From: BS150m-G50 sp964517435
Lineage (GTDB): Bacteria; CAIWAD01; BS150m-G50
DNA length: 36,258 nt
NCBI GenBank assembly: GCA_964517435.1
Contig: CAZFEC010000034.1
Coordinates: 1 to 36,258, forward strand
Direction of reading: 5' to 3'
In this document: in pieces, positions 9,296 to 17,692 of the stretch
How the letters are laid out: each line of letters opens with the position of its first letter
Numbering within the stretch: the stretch's first letter is position 1
Notes under the pieces: model-generated
What the model saw: the letters and a program-made list of their open reading frames with translations, nothing else
The model's database searches: none
What the model was told of the DNA's origin: nothing
Made by a program: the position numbers and the translations under genes

Positions 9296-9342
9296 AAGTA
9301 CCTCGCACTAGACCGGAGGGAACGGGTCCGGCCGACAGAGCA

Positions 9343-10866
9343 TCAATGCTTGAAATGACGAATTCCGGTGAAGACCATGGCCAGGTCCGCCTGGTCGGCG
9401 GCGGCGATGACCTCCTCGTCGCGAATAGAGCCGCCCGGTTGTATCACGGCGGTGACGCCGGCCGCGGCGGCTTCCTCCACTCCGTCCGGAAAGGGGAAGA
9501 AGGCGTCGGAACCGAGAACGGCGCCTGCAAGTGAAATGCCCTGCTCCGTCGCTTTCGCTACCGCTATTCGCGCGGAATCGACCCGGCTCATCTGTCCGGC
9601 ACCCACCGCCAGGGTGCGCTCGGCGTCGGTGAAAACGATGGCATTGGACTTGACATGCTTGACGACCCGCCAGGCCAGGCGCAGAGCCTGCCACTCCGCG
9701 TCGGTCGGCTGCCGTTTGGAAACCACCTTCATACTGTCCGGATCGACATCGATTGTATCACGTTCCTGTACCAGCGTGCCGCCCCAGAAGGAGCGATACT
9801 GCTGCCTGGGAAAGTTGACGGCGGGATCGTATTGGATCAGGCGGCGCTGTTTCTTCTTGCGCAGCAGCTGCAAGGCGTCCTCCGCGAACGCCGGCGCCAC
9901 GACCAGCTCGCTGAAGATCGAATCGATCTCCCGCGCCGTCGCCAGGTCCAGCTCGCGATTGACGGTGATGATGCCGCCGAAAGGCGAGGTGTTGTCGGTG
10001 GCAAAGGCGCGCTGCCAGGCCGTGACCAGGTCCTTGGCCAGCCCTACCCCGCAGGGGTTGGTATGTTTCACAATCGCGCAGGCGGGCACATCGAATTCGG
10101 ATATCAGCTCCAGGGCGGCCTGGAGATCGACGATGTTGTTGAAGGAGAGCTGCTTGCCGTGCAACACCTGTACCGAAGGTGCAATGTCGCCGTATACGGC
10201 GGCCTGCTGATGGGGGTTCTCGCCGTAACGCAGGCTCATGAAGCGGCTCCGCGCTTCCGCGAAGAGATCCGTCTGTTGATCGCACTGCTCGGCCAGCCAA
10301 TTGCTGACCGCCACATCGTATGCGGCTGTTGTGGTGAAGGCGCGCAAAGCCAGGTGCCGCCTTTCGTCCTGTTCGAGGTCTCCCTTCTCCTCCAGCGCCT
10401 GCAGCACTCCCTCGAAATCCTCCGGGTGGACCAGCGGAATCACCTGGCTGTGATTCTTGGCGGCGGCGCGCAGCATACCGGGACCGCCGATGTCGATCAT
10501 TTCGATCGCCTCCTCGAAAGTCGTATCCGGTTTGGCGATCGTCTCCTGGAAGGGATAGAGATTGATCACGACCAGGTCGAGAGCCGGAATGCCGTATTTC
10601 TCCGCATCCGCGACATCCTGCGCTTCGTTACGCCGGAAGAGAATGCCGCCGTGGACCTTGGGGTGCAGCGTCTTGACCCTGCCGCCGAACAGCGACGGGA
10701 AGCCGGTGATCTCCTCCACCGGTGTCACCTTCAGGCCGTTTTCCTGCAAGAGGTGAGCGGTGCCGCCGCTGGAAACCAGCTCTATCCCCAGCGCCTGCAG
10801 TCGCCGGGCCAGCTCGACGATGCCGGTTTTGTCATACACGGAGATGAAAGCACGCTTTACCGCCAT
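9343..10866 (-). CDS. purH: Bifunctional AICAR transformylase / IMP cyclohydrolase
   Basis: Catalyses the last two steps of purine synthesis: formylation of AICAR by 10-formyl-tetrahydrofolate, then ring closure to IMP. It has 507 residues. The N-terminal cyclohydrolase (MGS-like) domain, about 1-195, carries VSSGGTAHLL and VKTLHPKVHGGIL. The C-terminal transformylase carries the catalytic Lys267-His268 pair in IVKHTNPCG, plus SLRYGENPHQ, and ends FTGIRHFKH as in other PurH proteins. The start lies inside the end of purN (10-base overlap), showing coupling. Two TGTATCAC motifs lie in the gene. Confidence 0.97.
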   Translation of the reverse strand: MAVKRAFISVYDKTGIVELARRLQALGIELVSSGGTAHLLQENGLKVTPVEEITGFPSLFGGRVKTLHPKVHGGILFRRNEAQDVADAEKYGIPALDLVVINLYPFQETIAKPDTTFEEAIEMIDIGGPGMLRAAAKNHSQVIPLVHPEDFEGVLQALEEKGDLEQDERRHLALRAFTTTAAYDVAVSNWLAEQCDQQTDLFAEARSRFMSLRYGENPHQQAAVYGDIAPSVQVLHGKQLSFNNIVDLQAALELISEFDVPACAIVKHTNPCGVGLAKDLVTAWQRAFATDNTSPFGGIITVNRELDLATAREIDSIFSELVVAPAFAEDALQLLRKKKQRRLIQYDPAVNFPRQQYRSFWGGTLVQERDTIDVDPDSMKVVSKRQPTDAEWQALRLAWRVVKHVKSNAIVFTDAERTLAVGAGQMSRVDSARIAVAKATEQGISLAGAVLGSDAFFPFPDGVEEAAAAGVTAVIQPGGSIRDEEVIAAADQADLAMVFTGIRHFKH

Positions 10867-11501
10867 AAGTGGATCCGTCCCTCTTTCAATTCGACATTGT
10901 ATTCGGTGAGCAGGCGCAGGGCGCGGGTGTAAAGGCGGTGCTCCACCGCCAGCACTTTCTGCTGGATGGTCTCCGGTGTATCCTGCAGGCGGTCCAGCTC
11001 TACCGCTTCCTGCAGCAGGATCGGTCCGTGGTCGAATTGCTCGTCGATGAAGTGAATGGTGGCGCCGCTCACCGTGGCGCCGCTTGCCCAGACCGCCTGG
11101 TGGACGCGGGTGCCGTACATTCCCTTGCCGCCGAAGGCGGGCAGCAGCGCGGGATGGATATTCAGAATCCGATTTGGAAAAGCGGCGAGCAGCTGGCGGG
11201 GGATCAGGCGCAGGAAACCGGCCAGTACCACGTAGTCCACTTCCCGTTCCTGGAGGGCCTGTACCACTTCTTCCGCCTGCGGGACATCCTCACCGAAATA
11301 GCGGTTGGGGAAATGCAGTACCGGAATGCCGCACTGTTCGGCGAACTCAGCCGCGCCGCACTCACTGCGATTGACCACCAGGCAGGCCACGGTCGCTGCC
11401 AGCTGCCCCGCTTCTATCTCCCGCTGGATGGCGGTAAAGTTGGTACCGCCGCCGGAAGCGAACAGGGCCAGTCGCAACGGTGCTTGCCGGGGTGATGGCA
11501 T
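10857..11501 (-). CDS. purN: Phosphoribosylglycinamide formyltransferase
   Basis: Transfers a formyl group from 10-formyl-tetrahydrofolate to GAR, the third step of purine synthesis. The 214 residues are the usual length. Phosphate-binding FASGGGTNF is at 14-22, the catalytic Asn114 and His116 are in ILNIHPALLPAF, and Asp157 is in QFDHGPILLQ. AGGAG about 10 bases before the ATG at 11501 supports the start. It is the first gene of the minus-strand run purN-purH-mreBCD-mrdA-rodA. Confidence 0.96.
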   Translation of the reverse strand: MPSPRQAPLRLALFASGGGTNFTAIQREIEAGQLAATVACLVVNRSECGAAEFAEQCGIPVLHFPNRYFGEDVPQAEEVVQALQEREVDYVVLAGFLRLIPRQLLAAFPNRILNIHPALLPAFGGKGMYGTRVHQAVWASGATVSGATIHFIDEQFDHGPILLQEAVELDRLQDTPETIQQKVLAVEHRLYTRALRLLTEYNVELKEGRIHLWR

Positions 11502-11746
11502 CGGTTATCTCTCCTGTCGGGAAGTACGCTTTCGCGCCGGTGACCCGCTCCAGTCGGCTCTACAAGGGGAAACGGGACGCTTTTTCCTTTTAAAAAGTAA
11601 ACATAGTCAATCACGCCACCGCAGTCAAGCTCCCATGCAATTTTGCGTTTCCTTTCGACTCGTTATGTGTATCTTGGCAACACTCATAGCGATATCGCGG
11701 CGGGAAAACAGCCATACTGCCGCGGCAAAGCAGCCACAGGAGCAAT
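11502..11746. promoter_or_regulatory. Divergent promoter region between purN and the OPT gene
   Basis: 245 bases with no convincing gene. It must hold the promoter of the purN operon (minus) and of the transporter (plus). An AT-rich tract (TTTTTCCTTTTAAAAAGTA, near 11580) stands out in the GC-rich surroundings. CACAGGAGCAAT directly before the plus-strand ATG is the transporter's ribosome site. I cannot assign boxes with confidence. Confidence 0.4.
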
Positions 11747-13663
11747 ATGAACCAGCAGCAGAATCCAGATCCGGCCGCTTCCGTCAAAGGCGGCGGCGGC
11801 GTGGCGGAGCTCACTATCCGGGTTATCATTCTCGGTGTTCTACTCTCGATCATCATGGGTGCGGCCAATGTCTACCTGGGACTGAAGGTCGGTATGACGG
11901 TGTCGGCTTCGATTCCGGCGGCCGTGGTTGCCATGTTGATCCTGCGCGGCGTGTTCCGCAGCGGCACCATCCTCGAAGCCAACCAGGTGCAGACCGCCGC
12001 TTCCGCCGGCGAGTCGCTCGCGGCCGGGATCATCTTTACGATGCCGGCGATCGTGCTGATCGGGATCTGGGAGTCGTTCGACATGTGGACGACGACGCTG
12101 ATCGCCTTCGCCGGTGGCCTGCTCGGCATTCTCTTCATGATACCGATGCGGCGTATCTTTGTCACCGGCAACGACCTCAAGCTCAAGTATCCGGAGGGAC
12201 TGGCCTGTGCCGCGGTGCTGCGGGCGGGCGACAAACAGCAGACCGCGGACAGCGGGCAGGCGCAGGCGGTGATCGGCGGCGCGGTGATGGGGCTGGTCTT
12301 TAAACTGCTGGTCAGCTTCGTCGGTTTGTTGAAGGGGAGTCTGGCTACGGCCGGCGCCCTCGGTTCGCGCATCTTCTATTTCGGCGGGAATGTCTCACCG
12401 GCTCTGATCGCGGTCGGGTTCATCGTGCGGCTTAACGTCGCGGTGCTGATCTTCATCGGCGGCGCGCTGGGCTGGCTGGTGGGGATTCCGCTGCTGGAAG
12501 CGACCGGCGAGCAACTGGCGGTGCCGCTGGACGGCGCTTTCGATCTCTGGTCGACGCAGATCCGCTATGTCGGCGTCGGCGCCATGGTGATCGGCGGTAT
12601 CGACTCCATCATTAAGGTGCGTCACGGTCTCAAACAGGCGCTGCAGGGAATCCGGCGTCGGCGGGAGGTCACAGCCGAGACGCACGGTGAGGATATCTCC
12701 ACACGGGCGATCACCTTCTGGTCCGTGGTGGCCATCATCGTCGTCGCCGTCGTCTACTACATGTTTACGCATAGCATCGCGATCACCCTGGTGACTACGG
12801 TCGCCATGGTCACGATGTCCTTTTTCTTCACCGCGGTCGCCAGTTACATCGTGGGCCTGGTGGGCAACTCCAACAGCCCGGTTTCCGGCATGACCATTAC
12901 GGCGGTGCTGTTCACCGGCGCGCTGCTGCTGGTGTTCGGCTTCAGCGGCACCAGCGGCATGGTGGCCACGCTGGGTGTGGCAGCCATCGTCTGCTGCGCC
13001 GCCTGCACTTCCGGCGACGTCTGCAACGACCTCAAGACCGGCCACCTGGTGGGCGCTTCGCCGCGCCGCCAGCAGATGATGCAGATTGCCGGTGTCGCCG
13101 CCGCGGCGCTGGTGATGGCGCCGGTGCTGCAGTTGCTGCACGCCAATACACCGGGTGGTATCGGCGGCAAGGAGCTGGCCGCACCGCAGGCCAGCCTGTT
13201 CGCCAGCCTGGCGCGCGGGTTCTTCGGTGACGGGCAGCTGCCGTGGAACATGGTGGCCTGGGGTGCGGGGCTGGGTCTGATCATCCTGTTCATCGATCAG
13301 CAGCTGCAGAAACGCGGCACCACTTTCCGCGCCTACCTGATGCCGATCGCGGTCGGGATGTACCTGCCGTTCGAACTGGCCACGCCGATCCTGGCCGGAG
13401 GATTGCTGGCGCATTTCTTCACGCGGGGTGACACGGAGGAGGTCGCCGAACGCAAGCTACGGCGCGGCGTGCTCTTCTCTTCCGGTGCTATCGCGGGTGA
13501 ATCGCTGATGGGAATCGGTCTCGCCTTCGTTGCCAGTATGGGTGTATCACGTTTGAACCTGCCGCGTGAGGTGCTGACGACCATCCTCACGGTCATCGCC
13601 GTGTTCGTGATCCTGTGGCTGTTCTATAGTGCGATCAGGCGGGGGGCGTTGAAACAGGAATAA
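11747..13663 (+). CDS. OPT-family oligopeptide/metal-chelate transporter
   Basis: Inner-membrane secondary transporter of the OPT superfamily, whose members carry oligopeptides or metal-siderophore complexes; the substrate cannot be read from the sequence. The 638 residues contain about 14-16 membrane segments. Diagnostic stretches are NVYLGLKVGMTVSASIPAAV (41-60), the NQVQTAASAGES motif near 80, LKYPEGLACAAVLRAG near 145, and GNSNSPVSGMTI near 370. AGGAG lies 5 bases before the ATG. It is the only large plus-strand gene in this part and is transcribed alone. One TGTATCAC motif lies near its 3' end (13543). Confidence 0.94.
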   Translation: MNQQQNPDPAASVKGGGGVAELTIRVIILGVLLSIIMGAANVYLGLKVGMTVSASIPAAVVAMLILRGVFRSGTILEANQVQTAASAGESLAAGIIFTMPAIVLIGIWESFDMWTTTLIAFAGGLLGILFMIPMRRIFVTGNDLKLKYPEGLACAAVLRAGDKQQTADSGQAQAVIGGAVMGLVFKLLVSFVGLLKGSLATAGALGSRIFYFGGNVSPALIAVGFIVRLNVAVLIFIGGALGWLVGIPLLEATGEQLAVPLDGAFDLWSTQIRYVGVGAMVIGGIDSIIKVRHGLKQALQGIRRRREVTAETHGEDISTRAITFWSVVAIIVVAVVYYMFTHSIAITLVTTVAMVTMSFFFTAVASYIVGLVGNSNSPVSGMTITAVLFTGALLLVFGFSGTSGMVATLGVAAIVCCAACTSGDVCNDLKTGHLVGASPRRQQMMQIAGVAAAALVMAPVLQLLHANTPGGIGGKELAAPQASLFASLARGFFGDGQLPWNMVAWGAGLGLIILFIDQQLQKRGTTFRAYLMPIAVGMYLPFELATPILAGGLLAHFFTRGDTEEVAERKLRRGVLFSSGAIAGESLMGIGLAFVASMGVSRLNLPREVLTTILTVIAVFVILWLFYSAIRRGALKQE

Positions 13664-13702
13664 GGGGAAGCGCCATGGCGGCCGTCCGATACGCAATCAT
13701 CG

Positions 13703-13732
13703 TGTATCACGGCGATCGATTCGGGTGATACA
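13703..13732. terminator. Inverted pair of TGTATCAC motifs behind the OPT gene
   Basis: TGTATCAC (13703-13710) and its complement GTGATACA (13725-13732) can form an 8-base-pair stem with a 14-base loop, 40 bases past the OPT stop codon. No T tract follows. Inverted pairs of uptake sequences used as terminators are known in Neisseria and Haemophilus; the parallel is inference. Confidence 0.45.
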
Positions 13733-13735
13733 TAA

Positions 13736-13845
13736 CGGACTCGATTTGATTTTCATGCCAGGGGCGGGCATCCCGGTCGATACGATTTCTCAGACCTGGG
13801 GCGATCCCCCGGTCAGTTTGATTTCTCATACCTGGGGCTGACGAT
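13736..13845. repeat. Three degenerate direct repeats of about 36-38 bases
   Basis: Copies start near 13736, 13774 and 13810. The shared core is CGGTC...GATTTCTCA...ACCTGGGGC, with the first copy the most diverged. Copies two and three are exactly 36 bases apart. There are no unique spacers as in CRISPR, and no gene overlaps the repeats. Confidence 0.55.
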
Positions 13846-13926
13846 CGTTCCGATTGTTGGCGCATTGACGCCTGGGCAGTTTGCCAGAAAGACCGAGCGA
13901 ATGCTGCCCCAGGCTAGAGTAAATGC

Positions 13927-13944
13927 GCCCCGCATCCGCGGGGC
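13927..13944. terminator. GC-rich hairpin
   Basis: GCCCCGC-ATCC-GCGGGGC forms a perfect 7-base-pair stem with a 4-base loop, followed on the plus strand by TTGCTATAC. It is a possible weak plus-strand terminator 264 bases after the OPT gene. Confidence 0.35.
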
Positions 13945-13973
13945 TTGCTATACATTCATAGATTCTTTACAAC

Positions 13974-14012
13974 GCCGATCAGGAAGCGACTCAAAATCGC
14001 TTCCTGATCGGC
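13974..14012. terminator. Perfect 16-base-pair hairpin between convergent genes
   Basis: GCCGATCAGGAAGCGA and its exact complement are separated by the 7-base loop CTCAAAA. It lies between the ends of the converging OPT gene and the 746-residue protein gene, where a bidirectional terminator is expected. Neither side has a real T tract. Confidence 0.55.
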
Positions 14013-14055
14013 TCTCACACTCGATCCTGAGACTGGGTTATCCCCCCCCAACCCG

Positions 14056-16296
14056 TCACTTCACATACATCACCTTTTTCACCGCACGTCTGTCACCCGC
14101 CCGCAGCTGCAGCAGGTAGACGCCGGAAGCCAGGCCCTCTGGGCGCCAGACCAGGCTGTGGAAGCCGGCTGGCGTGAAGCCGCTTTGTATCACGTCGACG
14201 ATCTGCCCCCGGATGTTGTACGCAACGAGTTCCACCTCGGCGGGAACAGGTAATCCGAATTCGATCGTGGTGGACGGGTTGAAGGGGTTGGGGTGGTTCT
14301 GGGACAGATAGAAGGTGGGAGGATGTGATACAAAACCGTCAACCGGTTCCGGATCGCAGTAAGCACCGGTGTAACCCATGATCCCGCAAGTATCGGATCG
14401 ACAGGGGGAGTCCGCGCCCAGGCGGTAGTTGCCACCCTCCGGATTGCAGAACATGGGATCGGCGTCAATGTTGTTCTCGCCCCACCAGCCACCCTCGATG
14501 TCGCAGCAGCTAACAGGGCTATAGTTATGGCCGGGCGGGAAGCTTTCAGGATAGTTGTTCCAGAATATACTGTTATGTATCCTCAATCCGCCGTAGCCCT
14601 GGAAAAGACCGCCGCCAACTACCGCTGTGTTGTTGACGACGGTGACTCGGCCCAAGGTCGACGCCATCTCGCCGTCGCTCCAGAAATAGATACCGCCGCC
14701 AAAGTCCGCGGAATTGCCGGTGATGATCAGGCTTTCCAGGGTAGGATCCGCGTACATGCAGCAGATTCCTCCCCCATATGTGTATTCAGATGTATCGGGC
14801 TGGAATCCTACACCGTTCGTCAAGGTGAAACCGCAGATTCTGTTGATCAGATAATAGCAATCCTGCAGGCGAATTACGGCATCACAGCCACCTCCATCGA
14901 TTACCGTGGTCTCAATGCAGGTGGAATCACCGTCCATCTGATAGCGCGAAGTGAGGAAGATGTCTTTGCTGTCGATCACAAGGTTCTCCTGGTAGACTCC
15001 CGGCTCTACCACGATTACATCACCGCTGCCCGCCGAATCGATGGCAGCCTGGATGGTGGCATACTCTGCAGGTACGCGCAGAGTATCCCAAAGCTCGGGG
15101 AAACAGGGGGGGAACGAGATCGCGAAGTTCTCATCATAATGATAGCGCTTATCATAGCCGATTAGGCGTTGACCATAGGGACCGATCGGCGAACGCCGGA
15201 TAAAACCACGTCGTTGCTGGATGAGGCTGCCCCATAGGTAGATGTTGCCTCTCAAGTCAGAATACCCGGTATGGCAGGGATCACCTGGTGGCAGCCCATA
15301 AGGATTCCCCTCAGCCGAGAAAGTGCAGGAGTTGTGCCAGAAATCCACTTCGAAGACGTTGTCCAGCGCCATGACTGCGGCTGTAATCAGAATGTGCTCC
15401 CGGTCGAGAACACCTTCGGTAGCTTCGCAATTGGGTCCAGGACCACCCTGACCACCATTGTACCCGCCGTTCTGCGCATTGAAGGCAACGATCACATTCT
15501 TCGCGGAAATGATGCCCATCCGGTTTGATGAACCAGCGGGTGGACGCCCTTTCTCATCCTCAGGTGTAGCGGGTGGGAAATCCACCCCGTCGAACTCGAC
15601 ATCAGAATAATAGACGTCATCGATTAACCAGATCGTGTCGGCGGCTAGGAAGGTAACCTGCCCGGTCAGCCGGCCTTCCAGAAAGAGCTTTCCATTGAGA
15701 AAGACCGTTCCCTGCTCTGGGGGGGGAAGAGGAAGCTCGGAATAGCATGGATAACGCTCTTCATAATAAATCGTGTCGCCGTCAGGAGTGAAGTGATCAT
15801 GAAGCCATTGCTCGATCATAAGATGATTGTCGCGTATATGGAGAGCAGTGGCGATTTCCTCGTAACTCACAAGTGAGTCTATATAAACCGGTGAGCAGAG
15901 GATTGGCAGGCCAACCCCACCAGTGGTTTCTAGAATAGAGTCGAAGGTGGGAAGAGGAATGCCACGGCTATCAGGGTAGTTGAGCCACAGGCCGCCTTCA
16001 AAAATGCTGTAGTTGGGAGTTGTACCGTTGATCCACATCACATCATCCCTAGCAGTGGATACAAGACCCAGGAATTGGGGGTATCCTTCGACACCATTGA
16101 TTTTAATATCATCATTTGAATGCAGTGATCCACGGATGGTATCACCCCACCAGTAGTTGATTTGGATCTCACCACCCGGATCATCGGCAGGATTGATGTC
16201 TTCATCAATGAATTCCTGGAACCGCGCCCAGCCAAGCGCGTTTCCAACCAGCACTAGGGTCAATAGCAGACGCAGAATCTGATAATGGGATTTCAT
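14056..16296 (-). CDS. Secreted chimera: pilin-tip-like domain, beta-helix, T9SS sorting domain
   Basis: 746 residues, probably exported by Sec (signal peptide about 1-22, MKSHYQILRLLLTLVLVGNA) and then by the type IX system. Residues about 25-415 are closely similar to residues 173-560 of the large minor pilin at 31513-33273; shared blocks include GSLHSNDDIKING, ADTIWLIDD, NVFEVDFWHNSC, and RRSPIGPYGQR followed by GYDKRYHYD. Residues about 425-640 look like a right-handed beta-helix (ATIQAAIDSAGSGDVIVVEPGVY, then repeated GGGIY/GGGLF turns). Residues 659-746 are a type A T9SS C-terminal domain (NPFNPSTTIEFGLP, GVYLLQL, KKVMYVK). GGAG lies 8 bases before the ATG. Unlike the pilin it has no prepilin cleavage site. 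The domain assignments are good; its role (surface or released adhesin?) is unknown. Confidence 0.85.
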   Translation of the reverse strand: MKSHYQILRLLLTLVLVGNALGWARFQEFIDEDINPADDPGGEIQINYWWGDTIRGSLHSNDDIKINGVEGYPQFLGLVSTARDDVMWINGTTPNYSIFEGGLWLNYPDSRGIPLPTFDSILETTGGVGLPILCSPVYIDSLVSYEEIATALHIRDNHLMIEQWLHDHFTPDGDTIYYEERYPCYSELPLPPPEQGTVFLNGKLFLEGRLTGQVTFLAADTIWLIDDVYYSDVEFDGVDFPPATPEDEKGRPPAGSSNRMGIISAKNVIVAFNAQNGGYNGGQGGPGPNCEATEGVLDREHILITAAVMALDNVFEVDFWHNSCTFSAEGNPYGLPPGDPCHTGYSDLRGNIYLWGSLIQQRRGFIRRSPIGPYGQRLIGYDKRYHYDENFAISFPPCFPELWDTLRVPAEYATIQAAIDSAGSGDVIVVEPGVYQENLVIDSKDIFLTSRYQMDGDSTCIETTVIDGGGCDAVIRLQDCYYLINRICGFTLTNGVGFQPDTSEYTYGGGICCMYADPTLESLIITGNSADFGGGIYFWSDGEMASTLGRVTVVNNTAVVGGGLFQGYGGLRIHNSIFWNNYPESFPPGHNYSPVSCCDIEGGWWGENNIDADPMFCNPEGGNYRLGADSPCRSDTCGIMGYTGAYCDPEPVDGFVSHPPTFYLSQNHPNPFNPSTTIEFGLPVPAEVELVAYNIRGQIVDVIQSGFTPAGFHSLVWRPEGLASGVYLLQLRAGDRRAVKKVMYVK

Positions 16297-16407
16297 GACG
16301 GCTCCACAAGGTGATATGAGACCTGTTCCCTCACCGGAATATAGACACCCACGATCACAACCGCAACCAGCGTCGGTTTGTGATACATTCTGAGTAGCGG
16401 CATAAAC
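16297..16407. promoter_or_regulatory. Leader region of the T9SS-sorted protein gene
   Basis: Between the upstream terminator and the start codon lie about 110 bases. They hold one TGTATCAC motif (complement at 16380-16387) and the ribosome site. The promoter for the minus-strand gene must be here or further upstream; I see no clear boxes. Confidence 0.3.
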
Positions 16408-16452
16408 AAAGCCGTTCGGTCAGCGTCTCAGTATCGCTGAATGAACGGCTTT
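16408..16452 (-). terminator. Intrinsic terminator of the sigma-factor operon
   Basis: AAAGCCGTTC (16408-16417) pairs with GAACGGCTTT (16443-16452), with an inner stem TCAGCG/CGCTGA. On the minus strand the stem is followed by GTTT, and it lies 39 bases past the stop codon of the 116-residue membrane protein. Confidence 0.65.
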
Positions 16453-16490
16453 CTCGCTCAACTTAGCCTGTCTGAGTTTACTCTACTACC

Positions 16491-16841
16491 CTACCCCCAC
16501 ACCGCCCTATCCCTAACCGCAACGAACACGAAAAGTACCACGCCGACCAGCCCCGCCAGCGCGAACCAGCCGTGCTGGCCACCAAAGCCCAGACTGGTAA
16601 CGGCGAAGCTCCAGGGATTTTCCGCCAGTCCCGTCAACCATCCCGCCAGGTGCGGCGCGAGCTGCCACCCACCCCAGATGAGCAGTGGCGCGAGGAAGAT
16701 AACCATCAACGGCACTGACCAATCTATTTGTCGCGCGGGAGCTGGAATCCGCTGCAGTCGCTCCCGCAGCCGCTCCGGCAACTCCACCATCGCCTCCGTC
16801 AGCAGATTATCCAGCCCGTTCTGGTTTTGTTCATTCCGCAT
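16491..16841 (-). CDS. Small membrane protein, possible anti-sigma factor
   Basis: 116 residues. A hydrophilic N-terminal part (1-40, NGLDNLLTEAMVELPERLRERLQ) is followed by two membrane segments at about 42-60 and 92-109. Its start overlaps the end of the ECF sigma factor gene by 11 bases, so the two are translated together. Sigma factor plus membrane protein with a cytoplasmic N-terminal tail is the usual arrangement for an anti-sigma factor, but I see no HxxxCxxC zinc-binding motif and no family I recognise. The function is inferred from context only. Confidence 0.7.
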   Translation of the reverse strand: MRNEQNQNGLDNLLTEAMVELPERLRERLQRIPAPARQIDWSVPLMVIFLAPLLIWGGWQLAPHLAGWLTGLAENPWSFAVTSLGFGGQHGWFALAGLVGVVLFVFVAVRDRAVWG

Positions 16842-17355
16842 CCCGCACCTCAGTTTGCAGCATCTGAGCCAGCGCCAGCCGAGCCCGGCGCAGATGCGAT
16901 TTGACCGTGTTCAACGGCAGCTCCATCAACTCGGCCACCTCCGTGTAGGAGCGCTCGTGAAAATAATACAGACCGATCGCCAGCCGCTGCTGGGGGGGCA
17001 GCTTGCCGACAGCAGCCCGCACCAGTTCCCGCCGCTCGCTCCGCAGCAGATCGATTTCCGGCGTGCCGACAGCCGGATGCTCCGGGTTGATCTCCTCCAT
17101 CACGCGGTAGCGCCGCTCCCGCTTCAGCTGGTTTAAACAGCAGTTCCTGGTGATACGATAGAGCCAGGTCGACAGCTTCGCCTCACCCCGGAACCGGTCG
17201 AGATAGCGATAGACCCGCAGGAACACCTCCTGGGTGACATCCGCCGCCAGCGTTTCATCCTGCAGGGTGAAAAGCGCGATGTTGTAGATCCGCCGTCCAT
17301 GTTCCTCGACCAGCTGTTGAAAGGCGGCATCGCTTTTGCGGTTGTGGGGCGACAA
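16831..17355 (-). CDS. ECF (sigma-70 family, RpoE-like) sigma factor
   Basis: RNA polymerase sigma factor of the extracytoplasmic-function type, 174 residues. Region 2 includes DVTQEVFLRVYRYLDRFRG and STWLYRITRNCCLNQLKR. Region 4 includes LPPQQRLAIGLYYFHERSY and the helix-turn-helix LPLNTVKSHLRRAR. There is no extra domain. The start is a TTG at 17355, with GGAGG 10 bases upstream; the first in-frame ATG would remove region 2. It is followed by a coupled small membrane protein. Target promoters are not evident. Confidence 0.92.
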   Translation of the reverse strand: MSPHNRKSDAAFQQLVEEHGRRIYNIALFTLQDETLAADVTQEVFLRVYRYLDRFRGEAKLSTWLYRITRNCCLNQLKRERRYRVMEEINPEHPAVGTPEIDLLRSERRELVRAAVGKLPPQQRLAIGLYYFHERSYTEVAELMELPLNTVKSHLRRARLALAQMLQTEVRDAE

Positions 17356-17389
17356 GCAGTGGTATCCTCCACACTGTTTCAGGCTATTA

Positions 17390-17574
17390 CCATTTGAACT
17401 GCAATTGCATTGTCAGTTCTATCTCGCTGCCTCGATAACCAAGCGGAATCCCAGTGAGTCTGCAGGCAGCGCTTTAGGTCTCGCTGCTTTGAGTGTCGTC
17501 CAGAATCACTGACCCTGCTTACAAGCAGCACTTCAGGAATGGTAATTGGAATGCTGCTTCAGACAGCATTCCAA
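17390..17574. repeat. Dispersed repeat, copy 1 (split form)
   Basis: A 30-base block starting CCATTTGAACTGCAATTG (17390-17419) and a hairpin TTGGAATGCTG-CTTCAGA-CAGCATTCCAA (17546-17574) both recur at 24702-24770. There they are 10 bases apart; here they are 126 bases apart. It lies in the 337-base gap between the divergent sigma factor and DUF6249-type genes. Confidence 0.7.
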
Positions 17575-17604
17575 ACCAAATATAAGACATTCAGGTGAGA
17601 CAAA

Positions 17605-17631
17605 TTGTTGCACTGTCACAAGCTGCAACAA
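17605..17631. promoter_or_regulatory. Inverted repeat in the leader of the DUF6249-type gene
   Basis: TTGTTGCA and TGCAACAA flank an 11-base spacer, 61 bases before the start codon. It could be an operator or an RNA hairpin; no more can be said. Confidence 0.35.
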
Positions 17632-17692
17632 AACGGACACCGGCGTTGTCCAATCAACGAAACGAAATCGACAGTCTGCGGAGGAGAAAACC

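Noticed and set aside
13736..13845. CRISPR array
   Set aside because: Repeats are degenerate, contiguous and only three; there are no unique spacers and no cas genes in the window.
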